64,000 bases of DNA, taken from assembly GCA_965221795.1 (NCBI GenBank), contig OZ244914.1, forward strand, positions 744,001 to 808,000, given 5' to 3'. The translations under genes and the position numbers were made by a program. Source of the DNA: VYFG01 sp965221795. Lineage in GTDB: Bacteria; Pseudomonadota; Gammaproteobacteria; Arenicellales; Poriferihabitantaceae. Positions 55,550 through 64,000 of the stretch are shown here, one piece after another. The notes below the pieces were generated by a model. It searched no databases and was not told the DNA's origin. It saw nothing but the letters and a program-made list of their open reading frames with translations. The first letter of the stretch is position 1. Every line of letters begins with the position of its first letter.

Positions 55550-56125
55550 ATGTTGCGTGAATGCAAGCCGGGCTCATTCATCTACACGATAGATAATGCG
55601 CTTTCCAAAGCCACCTGCCAAGCCATGATCCAGCAGTTCGAAGCCCACCCAGAGCAACAAGTCGAAGGCCGAATTGGCCAAGGGGCTCATACGGAACCGA
55701 CCGTCAAACGATCCATAGACCTTCGAATTTCTGGAAGAGCAGAATGGAGGGCACACGATAACTGCCTGAACCAATCTCTCAGCCATGCATTGGGACTGTT
55801 GGGCGAGTTGCACCCTTTCTTCCGGACCAATCGCTTACATGATATTGGGTATAACCTTCAACGCACTGGTCCCGGGGGCTATTACCATTGGCATCTGGAT
55901 TCCGGTCCGGGCGCATTTTCGAAACGTCAACTCGTCGCTATCTGGTATCTGAACGATGCCCCGGCAGCGGGTGGAGAAACCGAATTCCACTTCCAGAAAA
56001 TCCGCATCCAGCCGAAGTGCGGCATGCTCCTACTGTTCCCGCCATTCTGGACACATTTGCACCGGGGTGTCGAAGTAACCGACGGGGTGAAGTACATCGC
56101 AACGACCTGGGTGTGTGTGGATTGA
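55550..56125 (+). CDS. 2OG-Fe(II) oxygenase superfamily protein
   Basis: A 191-residue prolyl-4-hydroxylase-like oxygenase: iron ligands in YYHWHLDSGPG (His-x-Asp) and HLHRGVEVTDG (distal His), with KYIATTWVCVD at the end. Residue YNLQRTGPGGYYHWH is typical of P4H-like members. Substrate unknown. Alone on its strand between the zinc operon and a DUF3530 gene. Confidence 0.8.
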   Translation: MLRECKPGSFIYTIDNALSKATCQAMIQQFEAHPEQQVEGRIGQGAHTEPTVKRSIDLRISGRAEWRAHDNCLNQSLSHALGLLGELHPFFRTNRLHDIGYNLQRTGPGGYYHWHLDSGPGAFSKRQLVAIWYLNDAPAAGGETEFHFQKIRIQPKCGMLLLFPPFWTHLHRGVEVTDGVKYIATTWVCVD

Positions 56126-56258
56126 ATCGCTTGACTGGATATTCCTGGTTCTGAAATACTGTGGCAATGGCAAGGTTATTTGTACCACTTTCTCTGGAGA
56201 TCCACCATGTCAAGGATCATAGGGGAAGAAAGAATCAACTCGCTCGCCCCCCATACCC

Positions 56259-57095
56259 ATGATGGAACGATGGAAAATACATCGGATTCTGTTCAGGTTC
56301 CGGTCTGCTTACCGGAATGTACGTTTGTATTGGGTTACGATACTCTTTGTGACACTGTTCAGTCCCGGTCATGCCGATGACCTTCCAGATTATGCGCGTG
56401 AGACACGGATTGCCGCAGAAATTGAGCCATATATCTTTGATGGTGAGGCGATCTGGCTGAATACCCCGCAGAGACCCTTCCTGTCGATCTTTACCGAAGC
56501 CGACAAACCGGAAGGCGCAGTCGTGATTCTCCATGGCCGCGACACCCATCCGGAAGAGAGCAATGTAGCGGGGCCGATTCGGATAGGACTGGCAGAGGCG
56601 GGCTGGTCAACACTGGCACTGCAAATGCCGGTATTGGAAAAAGGCAAAACATATTACGATTATTTGCCGATCCTCCCGTTTGCGCATGCCCGCATTGAAT
56701 CTGGACTGGCATTTCTGCGGGAACAGGGGTATCAAACTGTCGTGTTGGTAGCCCACAGTTGTGGGGCACACATGGCAAACGATTGGCTGAATCAATCTGG
56801 AGAGGAGGCAATCGACGGCTATGTCGCCATTGGGCTTGGAGTGACCGATGCTGGACAGGATCTCAAGACACCGTTTCCGATCGACAGGATGACCGTCCCC
56901 GTACTCGACATTTACGGCAGCGAAGAATATCCCCGTCCATTGGCAATGGTGTCAAAACGTGCTGAAATGTTGAGAAAAAATGGACATCCGGACTCAGCCC
57001 AAGAGGTGATTGAAGGAGCCGGCCATTTCTTCCGGGATTATGGAGAAGCACTAACTCGCAAGGTCGCAGTGTGGCTAAATCAGGTTGCGTTTTGA
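56259..57095 (+). CDS. DUF3530 family alpha/beta-hydrolase-like exported protein
   Basis: About 278 residues. An N-terminal hydrophobic segment (about 22-38) acts as signal or anchor. The domain contains AVVILHGRDTHPEESN, GWSTLALQMPVLEKG, the nucleophile-elbow-like VAHSCGAHMANDWL, and the catalytic-His region EVIEGAGHFF. These are DUF3530 features. Function unknown; Ser in the elbow suggests hydrolase activity. Confidence 0.8.
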   Translation: MMERWKIHRILFRFRSAYRNVRLYWVTILFVTLFSPGHADDLPDYARETRIAAEIEPYIFDGEAIWLNTPQRPFLSIFTEADKPEGAVVILHGRDTHPEESNVAGPIRIGLAEAGWSTLALQMPVLEKGKTYYDYLPILPFAHARIESGLAFLREQGYQTVVLVAHSCGAHMANDWLNQSGEEAIDGYVAIGLGVTDAGQDLKTPFPIDRMTVPVLDIYGSEEYPRPLAMVSKRAEMLRKNGHPDSAQEVIEGAGHFFRDYGEALTRKVAVWLNQVAF

Positions 57096-57303
57096 CCAAC
57101 CCCATCGCATCACCGGGCTTTGCACAAACTCACCTGCTCGCCTCGCCCGTTGACCCGAATTACACGAGTTCGATGTGGATTCCTATCGAAGACTTTTTGT
57201 GTAGTACCCGCCATTCCAGATACTGGCACAAGACGGGTGATGAAGCAATAAACTCCTCGCAGCACTTTACGGACAGGGCCGGTGCTTTCGGAGTCACTCC
57301 CGC

Positions 57304-58419
57304 CTATGCAGCTTCCGGATCAGCGCCGGCCGCATTTCCGGGCCGAGAACCGTTTCCTTCTTCATTCTCCCGGGCATCGGGTTTGCGAGCCAGGAAGAAA
57401 AACATGGGAGTGAAGATTCCAGACTCGCCACCTTTGGTCAGGAAGTCCGCACCACTGTTCAAAAGCCGGCTGACCTCGGATGCGCCGCGTGGAACCAGCC
57501 GAACCCTCTCTCCGACCCTCAACACGATATTTGTCAGAAAACGTCCCGCTGGTATACGCGACAAGCTTGCAAGACTACTGAAATCACGGCCCTGCAGGGC
57601 ACGGTACCAAGGCGTTTCCGGATCCGATTCGAAGGCGAGGTCACGGCCCTCCAGAACTTCGAACCCGGCCGCGCAAAGTGCGTCACGGACATCCGACATA
57701 TCAGCGATATCCGGCAGTCCATTCCCGATTTCGATTTCTTTCTTGATCCGCAGGTGCGTCGCATTCTGTGGATCGAAACTTTCCGTAAGACACCAGTCGT
57801 AGCCCGCAAAGCAGGCTCCGGGCCGCAGGACGCGAAAAACCTCCCGGAATGCGTCCGTTTTGTTCGGCGCATGAGGCATGGATTCGATGGCGATGGCACT
57901 GTCATAGCAGTTGTCATCTTCGGGAATCTGCATGTAATCGCCATGAATAAAACGGCACAATGACTGGATATCCTGGGTGTGCGTTTTCGCACGCTCGATC
58001 TGATAAGCGTTATTGTTGATGCCGACAAATTCAGCACCACAATAGGGGACTAGGTTGGATATAGCCCCCCCAACCCCGCAGCCCACGTCCAGCACCTGCA
58101 TTCCCGGTCCAAGGGACAACTGGTCAGCCAGGAACTTCTGGTGCCTGAGAAGCGACGCCTTGAAGGTTTCGCCCCGCCGCCGGGGGGCAAAATGGAAGGA
58201 CCGGCCCCAGCCAAACTCATAGAAATCAGTAACCAAGTCATAGTAATGATTGACGAGCTCCACATATCGCTCCCTTTTTCGCTCAAGACCGGCGTCGTGA
58301 AGCTCGTTGTATTCGGTGACCATGGAATTCACTGCATCCGAGGGGCGGTCTAAAATGGAACGGAACTCCGGCTGCTTGGCGGGCTCATGGGCCGATCGGT
58401 TGTCTTGTGTGTCTTGCAT
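57304..58419 (-). CDS. Sterol C-24 methyltransferase (SMT/ERG6-like)
   Basis: A 371-residue SAM methyltransferase that matches the eukaryotic sterol 24-C-methyltransferase pattern closely: YDLVTDFYEFGWGRSFHF (sterol region I, YEFGWG 67-72), motif VLDVGCGVGGAIS (110-118), GINNNAYQIERA, AIAIESMPHAPNKTDAF (region of the ERG6 EATCHAP box), GYDWCLTESFD (207-217) and KEIEIGNGLPDI. These are not shared by ordinary UbiE-type enzymes. The ATG at 58419 gives the usual SMT length. A divergent membrane-protein gene starts at 58692. No squalene epoxidase or oxidosqualene cyclase is in the window, so the sterol may come from elsewhere. Confidence 0.85.
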   Translation of the reverse strand: MQDTQDNRSAHEPAKQPEFRSILDRPSDAVNSMVTEYNELHDAGLERKRERYVELVNHYYDLVTDFYEFGWGRSFHFAPRRRGETFKASLLRHQKFLADQLSLGPGMQVLDVGCGVGGAISNLVPYCGAEFVGINNNAYQIERAKTHTQDIQSLCRFIHGDYMQIPEDDNCYDSAIAIESMPHAPNKTDAFREVFRVLRPGACFAGYDWCLTESFDPQNATHLRIKKEIEIGNGLPDIADMSDVRDALCAAGFEVLEGRDLAFESDPETPWYRALQGRDFSSLASLSRIPAGRFLTNIVLRVGERVRLVPRGASEVSRLLNSGADFLTKGGESGIFTPMFFFLARKPDARENEEGNGSRPGNAAGADPEAA

Positions 58420-58691
58420 GGTTTCTCGTACCTGTTGCCGTTCCCGGAAAACTCGCTTGGACCAAAGGAAGTGTATCGACAATACTCGACCGATGTGACA
58501 AAATCAACCCCCGGAGTCTTCCATTAAGGAGGTGAGACTGGAGGCTGCGGTTTCGGATCGTTTGCGGATTCCATGCCGCTACAAGACAGAATCCAGACAT
58601 CACTGTTCGGGGCTCACGTTTCGCCATTGAACCCGGATGCCCGGAACAGCGGAACCATCATGCAGGATTTTTCGCAAGCATCTGGGTTACT

Positions 58692-59429
58692 ATGCCTGAA
58701 CACCGTACCGACCAAGCACCTCCCGAACAGGATACAGGCCCTCATGCGCTTCGGGCCATATCTGTGGGATGGTTTGTGGCACTGTTCATCGCGACTATGT
58801 CGCTTGCCGGCATCGGCGTTCGCTATGCTGCCCAGGGGAACGTTGACTTCCTACATTCCTACCTGATTCTGTTCTTCACGACCAACCTGCTGGTCTGCTA
58901 CTGGGAAGTGTGCCTGTTCCTCCGACGGGACTATGTCGAAACGCGCGCCGAATACTGGCGTGAGCGCCTGCGCGTGACTGGTCGGTCACCGGCCCTGGAA
59001 CTTTTCGCCACAAGGGTTCCGTTGACCCGGATTCTGTCAACCACGCTATGGGCTGATATCTGGGCTACCTACTGCCGGTATGATGACTCCTACTCTGATC
59101 GCCGAACTTACGGCTTCAACGTGGATATTGCCAACGGATTTTTCACACCTGTGCCGACGCTGATCCTGTATGTAGCCTATACGATCGATTTCCTACCGAC
59201 TCTCTATGTGGGCCTTCTTGGAGCTATGCTGTTCTGGCAGTGGACCTACGCCACGTCTGTCTACTGGGTCAGCTTTTTTGTGGCAAACCGCCAAAGTCGA
59301 ATCAGCCGAGGAGAGATGTACTTCTTCATCTTCACGCTCAATTCGTACTGGGTGTTGTCCGCGCTGCTTGGGCTGTATGTTTCCATACGCCTTATCATAG
59401 ATGGGAACTACAACGTTCTGGGTTTCTGA
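58692..59429 (+). CDS. Multi-pass membrane protein beside the SMT gene
   Basis: A 245-residue protein with about five transmembrane helices (25-45, 56-75, 150-165, 170-195, 212-235). The segment WATYCRYDDSYSDRRTYGFNVD followed by helices vaguely recalls the EXPERA/EBP fold of sterol delta8-delta7 isomerases (W-x-x-Y...D-x-x-Y), but the key Glu/His pattern is not clear. Family otherwise unrecognised. Divergent from the SMT gene with a shared 272-base intergenic region. Confidence 0.55.
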   Translation: MPEHRTDQAPPEQDTGPHALRAISVGWFVALFIATMSLAGIGVRYAAQGNVDFLHSYLILFFTTNLLVCYWEVCLFLRRDYVETRAEYWRERLRVTGRSPALELFATRVPLTRILSTTLWADIWATYCRYDDSYSDRRTYGFNVDIANGFFTPVPTLILYVAYTIDFLPTLYVGLLGAMLFWQWTYATSVYWVSFFVANRQSRISRGEMYFFIFTLNSYWVLSALLGLYVSIRLIIDGNYNVLGF

Positions 59430-59751
59430 CACCGCCATGCTGCCACGTAGGCAATCCGACCGGAAGCAACAATGCGGACCGGAGAGCATCCGGACTGCCA
59501 AGGGGTGGGACTACTGACCAGATCCGGCATTTATCTACCGGATACGAAACGACCCGGACTTTCCGTTCAGGAAGGAAAGAAAATCCGGAACGTAAATTTC
59601 GACCAGGTAACATCTTCCTTGTCAGACCCGATGCCATGGGATTGCTACCCGGTCCGATACCGAGCAGATGGGAATACATGAGAAAGGCCAGCGGGTTGCT
59701 GGATGGGAACCGTGGCTGATGGATTCCTGGCTCGGTGGGGGAAGCGCCGCT
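59430..59751. other. Intergenic region between convergent genes
   Basis: About 320 bases between the membrane-protein gene and the FAD oxidoreductase, which face each other. No coding pattern and no clear terminator were found. Confidence 0.4.
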
Positions 59752-61134
59752 CTACGCCTTCCTGAAGCGCCAGCCATACATCATACGCCCGTAAAAATTA
59801 AACCATCTTCTCGTTTCCGAATCCTGAAAAGGGTAGTCCGCACCGATCTGCCTGGCCGTTGCGAGGCCGCTCACGAAACAGGTTTCCTGGCTGTTGATCA
59901 GGGTGTGGGCACCACAGTGCCAAGTCCGCTTTTTGCCCTGGACGAAGCGGAACAGGTGGATCAGAAAGGCGATGTGGGATACATCGTGCACAATGTGTTG
60001 AAACCACCATTTCTTCACCACCTTGCCCTCATCGATCCGGCTGATCGGGTTGTAGGTCACCAGGCACGGCTTATCCGACCGGTTCGCCCAGGGTTGCTGG
60101 TTGTGCATGATGTAGGTGATTTCATAGTTGTCCGGCCTCACACCGTACTGCTCAATGTGGTTGCTCCGGGTGGCGAGAGGTCTGACGGCGTTGTCTGGAA
60201 GCACCGAGGCATCCGAATGAACAACCGTATGGTTGTGCAGTTCACTCTCGTAGCGGATCGAGGAAAGAAGGAAACGCTCCAGGGCGGAAGGTTTGTCCAG
60301 CATCATCAGAGTCTGGTTCGCATTGCATGCGAAAACGACCTCGTCAAACATTTCCGTGTTACCGTTTTCGTCCTCCACAACCACGTCGGACGGGCGCCGG
60401 TACACTTTCCGGACAGGCCGGTCAAGATAGATTCTGTCCCGGAAGCCAGCGGACATCTTCTCGTAGACACGCCGCGTACCCTGATCCCAAGTCTGCATTG
60501 GGGTGGCGGTGTCGATATCGAAAAACTCCAGATACCGGGAGAACAGTGAAGCGGGCATATCAAACACGTTCGTGGCCATCAGGAAATTGACGAACATCGG
60601 CTTCAGGATCTTGTACCTGAAATCTCCGGAAAACCCACCCAGGTTCAGAACGGTTCCCATGCTGACGTAGTTGAACGGGTTGAGCGCATTAAGTAGGCGA
60701 GATCTAGACCGGTTGAGCAGGCCAAACCATTGCAGGCGTTTCAGGACCTTCTGGAACTTCTCGATTTCTGGTTGCAACTGCCTCCTGATGTCGGAGTCGA
60801 AGTCATGTGCATAGATCTCGCCACGATACCTTACGCTATAGCTGAACTGGGTATCGACCAGGTCGATGCCATGTTGCTGCATAAACAGGAGAATATGGTG
60901 ATATACCGAGGGTATGCACGCGGTGACGGAAATGTCGAACGGGATTGAGCTCCCATCTTCCTGCGGCATATCGGCCGTAATGGCATTTCCGCCAACATTC
61001 GACTGTGCCTCGAAGAGTCGAATGTCGAACCGGTCGGGATGCTGATGCAGTGCCCAAGCCGCTCCAAGACCGGAGATTCCCGCACCGATTATGGCGACCC
61101 GTTTCGGCTTCGCCGCGTTCTGCGATTCATTCAT
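59752..61134 (-). CDS. FAD-dependent oxidoreductase (amine oxidase/desaturase-like)
   Basis: A 460-residue flavoprotein. The dinucleotide motif RVAIIGAGISGLGAAWAL and RLFEAQSNVGGNA near the N-terminus mark the NAD(P)-binding Rossmann-like amine oxidase/phytoene-desaturase superfamily. The C-terminal half has VVFACNANQTLMMLDKP and LVTYNPISRIDEG typical of the subgroup often paired with fatty-acid or lipid-modifying genes. Substrate unknown; the SMT neighbourhood makes a lipid plausible. Confidence 0.82.
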   Translation of the reverse strand: MNESQNAAKPKRVAIIGAGISGLGAAWALHQHPDRFDIRLFEAQSNVGGNAITADMPQEDGSSIPFDISVTACIPSVYHHILLFMQQHGIDLVDTQFSYSVRYRGEIYAHDFDSDIRRQLQPEIEKFQKVLKRLQWFGLLNRSRSRLLNALNPFNYVSMGTVLNLGGFSGDFRYKILKPMFVNFLMATNVFDMPASLFSRYLEFFDIDTATPMQTWDQGTRRVYEKMSAGFRDRIYLDRPVRKVYRRPSDVVVEDENGNTEMFDEVVFACNANQTLMMLDKPSALERFLLSSIRYESELHNHTVVHSDASVLPDNAVRPLATRSNHIEQYGVRPDNYEITYIMHNQQPWANRSDKPCLVTYNPISRIDEGKVVKKWWFQHIVHDVSHIAFLIHLFRFVQGKKRTWHCGAHTLINSQETCFVSGLATARQIGADYPFQDSETRRWFNFYGRMMYGWRFRKA

Positions 61135-61765
61135 GACTTTTCACCATGGCATTCTCTATACGGTATCGGGGCTTGAACGCTGCCAGCATCAACAGCGCTT
61201 AGATGGTTGCCGGGTACTGACCGCCGGAAAACTCAATCTCGGCACAGGCCGGAGACTGGCACAAGGGTCGAAAGGTCCACGGGACCAAGCCCTCGCCGCT
61301 GCCAGCATCACGGGCCAGCCCAATTCGCGGGTGCCGTCACAAATGCGGGCACGCTGATGGGGAATACCCGTGTCACAAAATTCACCCGAACAAGGCAGCC
61401 AAATGGCACCTCCATGATTCGGAATCGGCAATTGTTGTTATACACTGATGGTTTCTCGGTTATCACCAGTTTTCTGGGAACAACATCACTGTGCAACGTC
61501 CGTCAAAGTGGCGAATGCCCGCTGCAGGTATTAGACAAAATTGCTTCCATTCGGTCAACCCGATTGTAACCGGATGTGAAATGAGAGGGAGAGATCATAC
61601 GCCAACTGCGTCTGTGGGACAATTACTTCACGCCATATTGAAGTCCCGCAATTCTCAGTTTGCCTGATTCCGCTCTGGAGTGGTTCGGAATGGGAATCGT
61701 TGATTGGGTGTGCTGTGGACTTGACAACTATAAGTGTTGGGTGCGGCTCAGTTTGCCCCCCCCCT
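61135..61765. other. Intergenic region before IS30 copy 3
   Basis: About 630 bases with no recognised gene. A nine-C run (61756-61764) abuts the left end of the IS30 copy. Plus-strand frames here (e.g. about 61091-61569) lack recognisable domains and overlap as shadows. Confidence 0.45.
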
Positions 61766-63108
61766 TTCCAGTGTGAAGTGCAACACCCCCTAAGCCGCTG
61801 GCTGGTGAGCTGAAAAGCTTGCGGTGGGCCAGAGGATGGTCAACCATCTCGGTTGATCACGAACGGAGGATTGCCATGCCCGTAGCCGTAGGTTACCACC
61901 ACCTGACCCATGCCGAACGATGCCAGATTCATGCCCTGTTGCATCGGGGGTGGTCGAAACGGGAGATGGCCCGCGACCTCGGACGGGATCCCGCGACGAT
62001 CTCGCGTGAGACCTCGCGCCACCGTGGCCAACGCGGCGACCGTCACCAGCAGCCCGACCGCCAGGCCACGGCCCGGTGCCAGGAAGCGTCTACGGTGCCC
62101 CGGAAGATGACCCCCGAGCGCTGGGTGGTGGTCGAGGACCGGCTGCCGGAAGGGTGGAGCCCGGAGCAGATCGCTGGCTGGTATCGGTTGCAGGGCGAAG
62201 GGATGGCGGGCCAGGAGTGGATCTACCCGCAGGTGCGGGCCGACCGGCAGGTCGGAGGGACGCGGTACCGGTGCCGGCGACGTCGGGGCCAGAAGCCGAA
62301 CGGGCGCGGCGGCCGTCCTGCCGGACGCGGCCACATTCCCGATCGGGTCGACCTTGCGGAGCGGCCTTCGGTGGTGGCGGAGAAGAGCCGGATCGGCGAT
62401 TGGGAGCGGGAACCGATCCTTGGCGCGAGACCCCGGGGCGCCCTGGTGTCGGCGGTGGATCGGGGCTCGAAGTTTCCCTTCCTGGAGTGGGTGGAGGGCC
62501 AGACCGCGGCGGCGGGGCCCCGCGGCGCTCACCCGGCGCCTGGGTCCGGTCCGGGACCGGGTCCACACCGGCACGGCAGACCACGGCAAGGAGTTCGCGA
62601 GGCCTCGGGAGATCGCACCGAAGCTCGGTGCGGGCTTCACCTTTGTCACCCCCCTGCCACTCCTGGGAACGGGGCCGGAACGAGCACACCAACGGCCTGG
62701 TGCGCGAGTACTTCCCGAAGGGCACCGACTTCCGCCAGGTGACTCCCGCGCAGGTGCGGGCGGTGGAAGACCGGCTCCACCGTCGGCCTCGGAAGGTTCT
62801 GGGATACCGCACCCCGGCGGAGGTCTTTGCCCGTGGGCTGGCTCCCCCCGGACGCGGCCGGCGGTCCCCCTATCGCCCCCCGGCACTCCGGTGACCCGCC
62901 GGAGCGACCTCGCTCGGCCTCACGGCGCCGGTTTTGCCCTTGCCTTGGCCGATGACTTCGGTCAGGATCTCCAGCCGTCAAGATGGCTGCCATCCGAGGC
63001 CGATAAAGAAGCGCTCGAAGCGCGAATTTTTGGGTCGCCGCCGCGATCCCTCCCTTCGGGCTACACCCTCATTCCGGGATCGCGGCGCGGTTGCACTTCG
63101 GACTGGTC
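61766..63108 (+). mobile_element. IS30 family element, copy 3
   Basis: Left repeat 61766-61785 identical to copy 1; right repeat 63089-63108 (ACCAGTCCGAAGTGCAACC as complement, partly diverged). Same length class as copy 1 and about 90% identical by eye. C-run to the left, G-rich sequence (CCCGGGG) to the right, as at the other copies. Confidence 0.85.
61876..62894 (+). pseudogene. IS30 transposase of copy 3, two frameshifts
   Basis: Starts MPVAVGYHHLTHAERCQIHA after CGGAGG. The HTH and first catalytic region are intact, but an inserted base near 62515 (in a GC-rich run) and another near 62650 put the last catalytic region (ERGRNEHTNGLVREYFPKGTDF) in a different frame. Inactive as read. Confidence 0.8.
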
Positions 63109-63457
63109 CCGGGGAAGTCAGTATATCCCCGCACTTTCTCAATATGACGGCACAGCTACAGCTAATAAGAAGGATTCCTAGGATTGAAATGACTTCCAGA
63201 TATCTGCTATATTATGCTGACAAGGTTCATCGACATCGTTGCCTCCGTATCTTATGGTTTGGGCAAACTCAAGATAGTACGGAGTGACCCCGAAGCCGAG
63301 GTATCTGAACATAAAATCAGATTTCTATGCACGGAGAACCGATAATGTTGGCAGTCCTACAAGAGACTTGGGAATCAGCGAATATTTCATAGTGTGTGTG
63401 GGTTCGGTTTAAGCTAACGTTAACATATTAACTGTCTCCAATCTCCATATTCCAAAG
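63109..63457. other. Intergenic region before the GPP34 gene
   Basis: About 350 bases. A plus-strand ORF of 43 codons at 63214-63345 begins MLTRFIDIVASVSYGLGKLK, faintly like the start of a sugar transferase, but is too short to call. GTTAAC-containing sequence at about 63417-63423 is palindromic; no promoter was fixed. Confidence 0.35.
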
Positions 63458-64000
63458 ATGAAAGGATTTTCCCTGAATTTGATGCATGAATTGGTCCTGC
63501 TGCTCCTCAATGAGGATAGCGGCTACTTTCATCAGGTTCCCGGCTGGAACCTGAACTGTGCCATTGCGAGTGCCAGCCTTGCCGAACTGGCACTCTCGGG
63601 GCGCATTGACATGGATCTGGACCATCTCTTCATTGTCGACCCGCTTACGACCGAAGATCCCTATCTGGATTCCATCCTGAAAGAGATCGGCGACGAGCCG
63701 CAGAAGCGAAACACCCAGTACTGGATCGAATACCTCTCGCTGCGCTCCGAGGAGATCATAGCAGCCACCTTGGATAGTCTTGAGGACAATGGAATCCTGG
63801 TCCACTACTCTGGCGGATTCTGGTCTATCGCCCAAGGTATCTGGCAGACAGACACCTCCTCCACGCCCGGTGACGTGTCGAGCGATTTTGTCAAGACGCG
63901 AATCGCCAAGGTTCTGCTTGGAGGTGAAATCCCCGACCCGAAGGATGCAATTCTGGTCGCACTGGCCCATTCTTGCCAGGTCCTTCACCTCATTTTTCCT
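63458..64000 (+). CDS. GOLPH3/GPP34 family protein, cut by window end
   Basis: The frame from ATG 63458 is open to the last base (181 codons). It shows the GPP34 pattern: LNLMHELVLLLLNEDSGYF, QVPGWNLNCAIASASLAELA, LSGRIDMDLDHLFIVDP, YLDSILKEIGDEPQ, and IIAATLDSLEDNGILVH. Eukaryotic GOLPH3 binds PtdIns4P and Golgi glycosyltransferases; bacterial members have no settled role, though a membrane or carbohydrate-linked function is suspected. Weak SD. The C-terminal half lies outside the window. Confidence 0.8.
   Translation, partial: MKGFSLNLMHELVLLLLNEDSGYFHQVPGWNLNCAIASASLAELALSGRIDMDLDHLFIVDPLTTEDPYLDSILKEIGDEPQKRNTQYWIEYLSLRSEEIIAATLDSLEDNGILVHYSGGFWSIAQGIWQTDTSSTPGDVSSDFVKTRIAKVLLGGEIPDPKDAILVALAHSCQVLHLIFP

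Noticed and set aside
63214..63345. Sugar transferase fragment
   Set aside because: Forty-three codons with only faint N-terminal resemblance; insufficient.
63428..63988. Minus-strand ORF of 186 codons
   Set aside because: Antisense to the GPP34 frame, which has clear family motifs.

Overview
The window reads as a chromosome segment of a sulfur-oxidising gammaproteobacterium, probably an uncultured and possibly host-associated one. The main evidence is a complete dsr locus of the oxidative type (dsrABEFHCMKLJOPNR, 27340-39824, minus strand) with the DsrEFH and DsrL components that accompany reverse dissimilatory sulfite reduction. Ordinary gammaproteobacterial housekeeping genes (rlmE-ftsH-glmM, bcp, bolA, ibpA-like hsp20, nnrDE, znuABC-zur) agree. 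Many decayed insertion sequences and gene relics suggest relaxed selection or heavy mobile-element load.

Layout. 1-8300: the end of a bactofilin gene, bcp, glmM, ftsH, rlmE, a GFA-family protein with a coupled 42-residue ORF, hsp20, bolA and a methyltransferase. 8470-26000: an accessory island. It holds DruA-type and IS630 remnants, an IetAS-type anti-phage pair (AAA ATPase plus subtilisin-like protease), nnrDE, two fragments of a type III R-M modification gene, HigBA, and a secreted-protein gene interrupted by a C25 homopolymer next to its start codon. It continues with two genes carrying the same structured leader RNA (the second is a DUF3577/ICE protein), a BrnTA relic, an IS30 copy, a broken DruA-IS4 element, a truncated metallo-beta-lactamase-fold gene and a decayed IS5 element.

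26135-47900: the sulfur core. The dsr operon is a tight, translationally coupled unit ending in an MFS transporter. Divergent from dsrA is a plus-strand group: a TauD-like oxygenase, an unknown protein, a Cas6/Cmx6-like protein without any CRISPR array, a DsrC homologue without C-terminal cysteines, and a small unknown protein. An oppositely oriented group follows: arginine-deiminase-like enzyme, PiuC-like hydroxylase and an Sfum_1244-like protein, then several conserved unknowns and a cupin.

47900-64000: an IS1595 relic, an NhaC antiporter, IS30 and IS5 relics, and a zinc-uptake operon (zur, small ORFs, znuC, znuB, znuA) whose ZnuA has a very long His/Asp repeat. Next come a 2OG-Fe(II) oxygenase and a DUF3530 protein, then a locus with a eukaryote-type sterol C-24 methyltransferase, a multi-pass membrane protein and an FAD oxidoreductase. 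A third IS30 copy (frameshifted) and the start of a GOLPH3-family (GPP34) gene close the window.

How the genes work together: DsrEFH pass sulfur to DsrC, DsrAB with siroamide (DsrN) oxidise it to sulfite, DsrL handles electrons in the cytoplasm, and DsrMKJOP links DsrC to the quinone pool. The sterol methyltransferase locus and the homopolymer-interrupted secreted gene are the least expected contents. No rRNA, tRNA or CRISPR array was seen.
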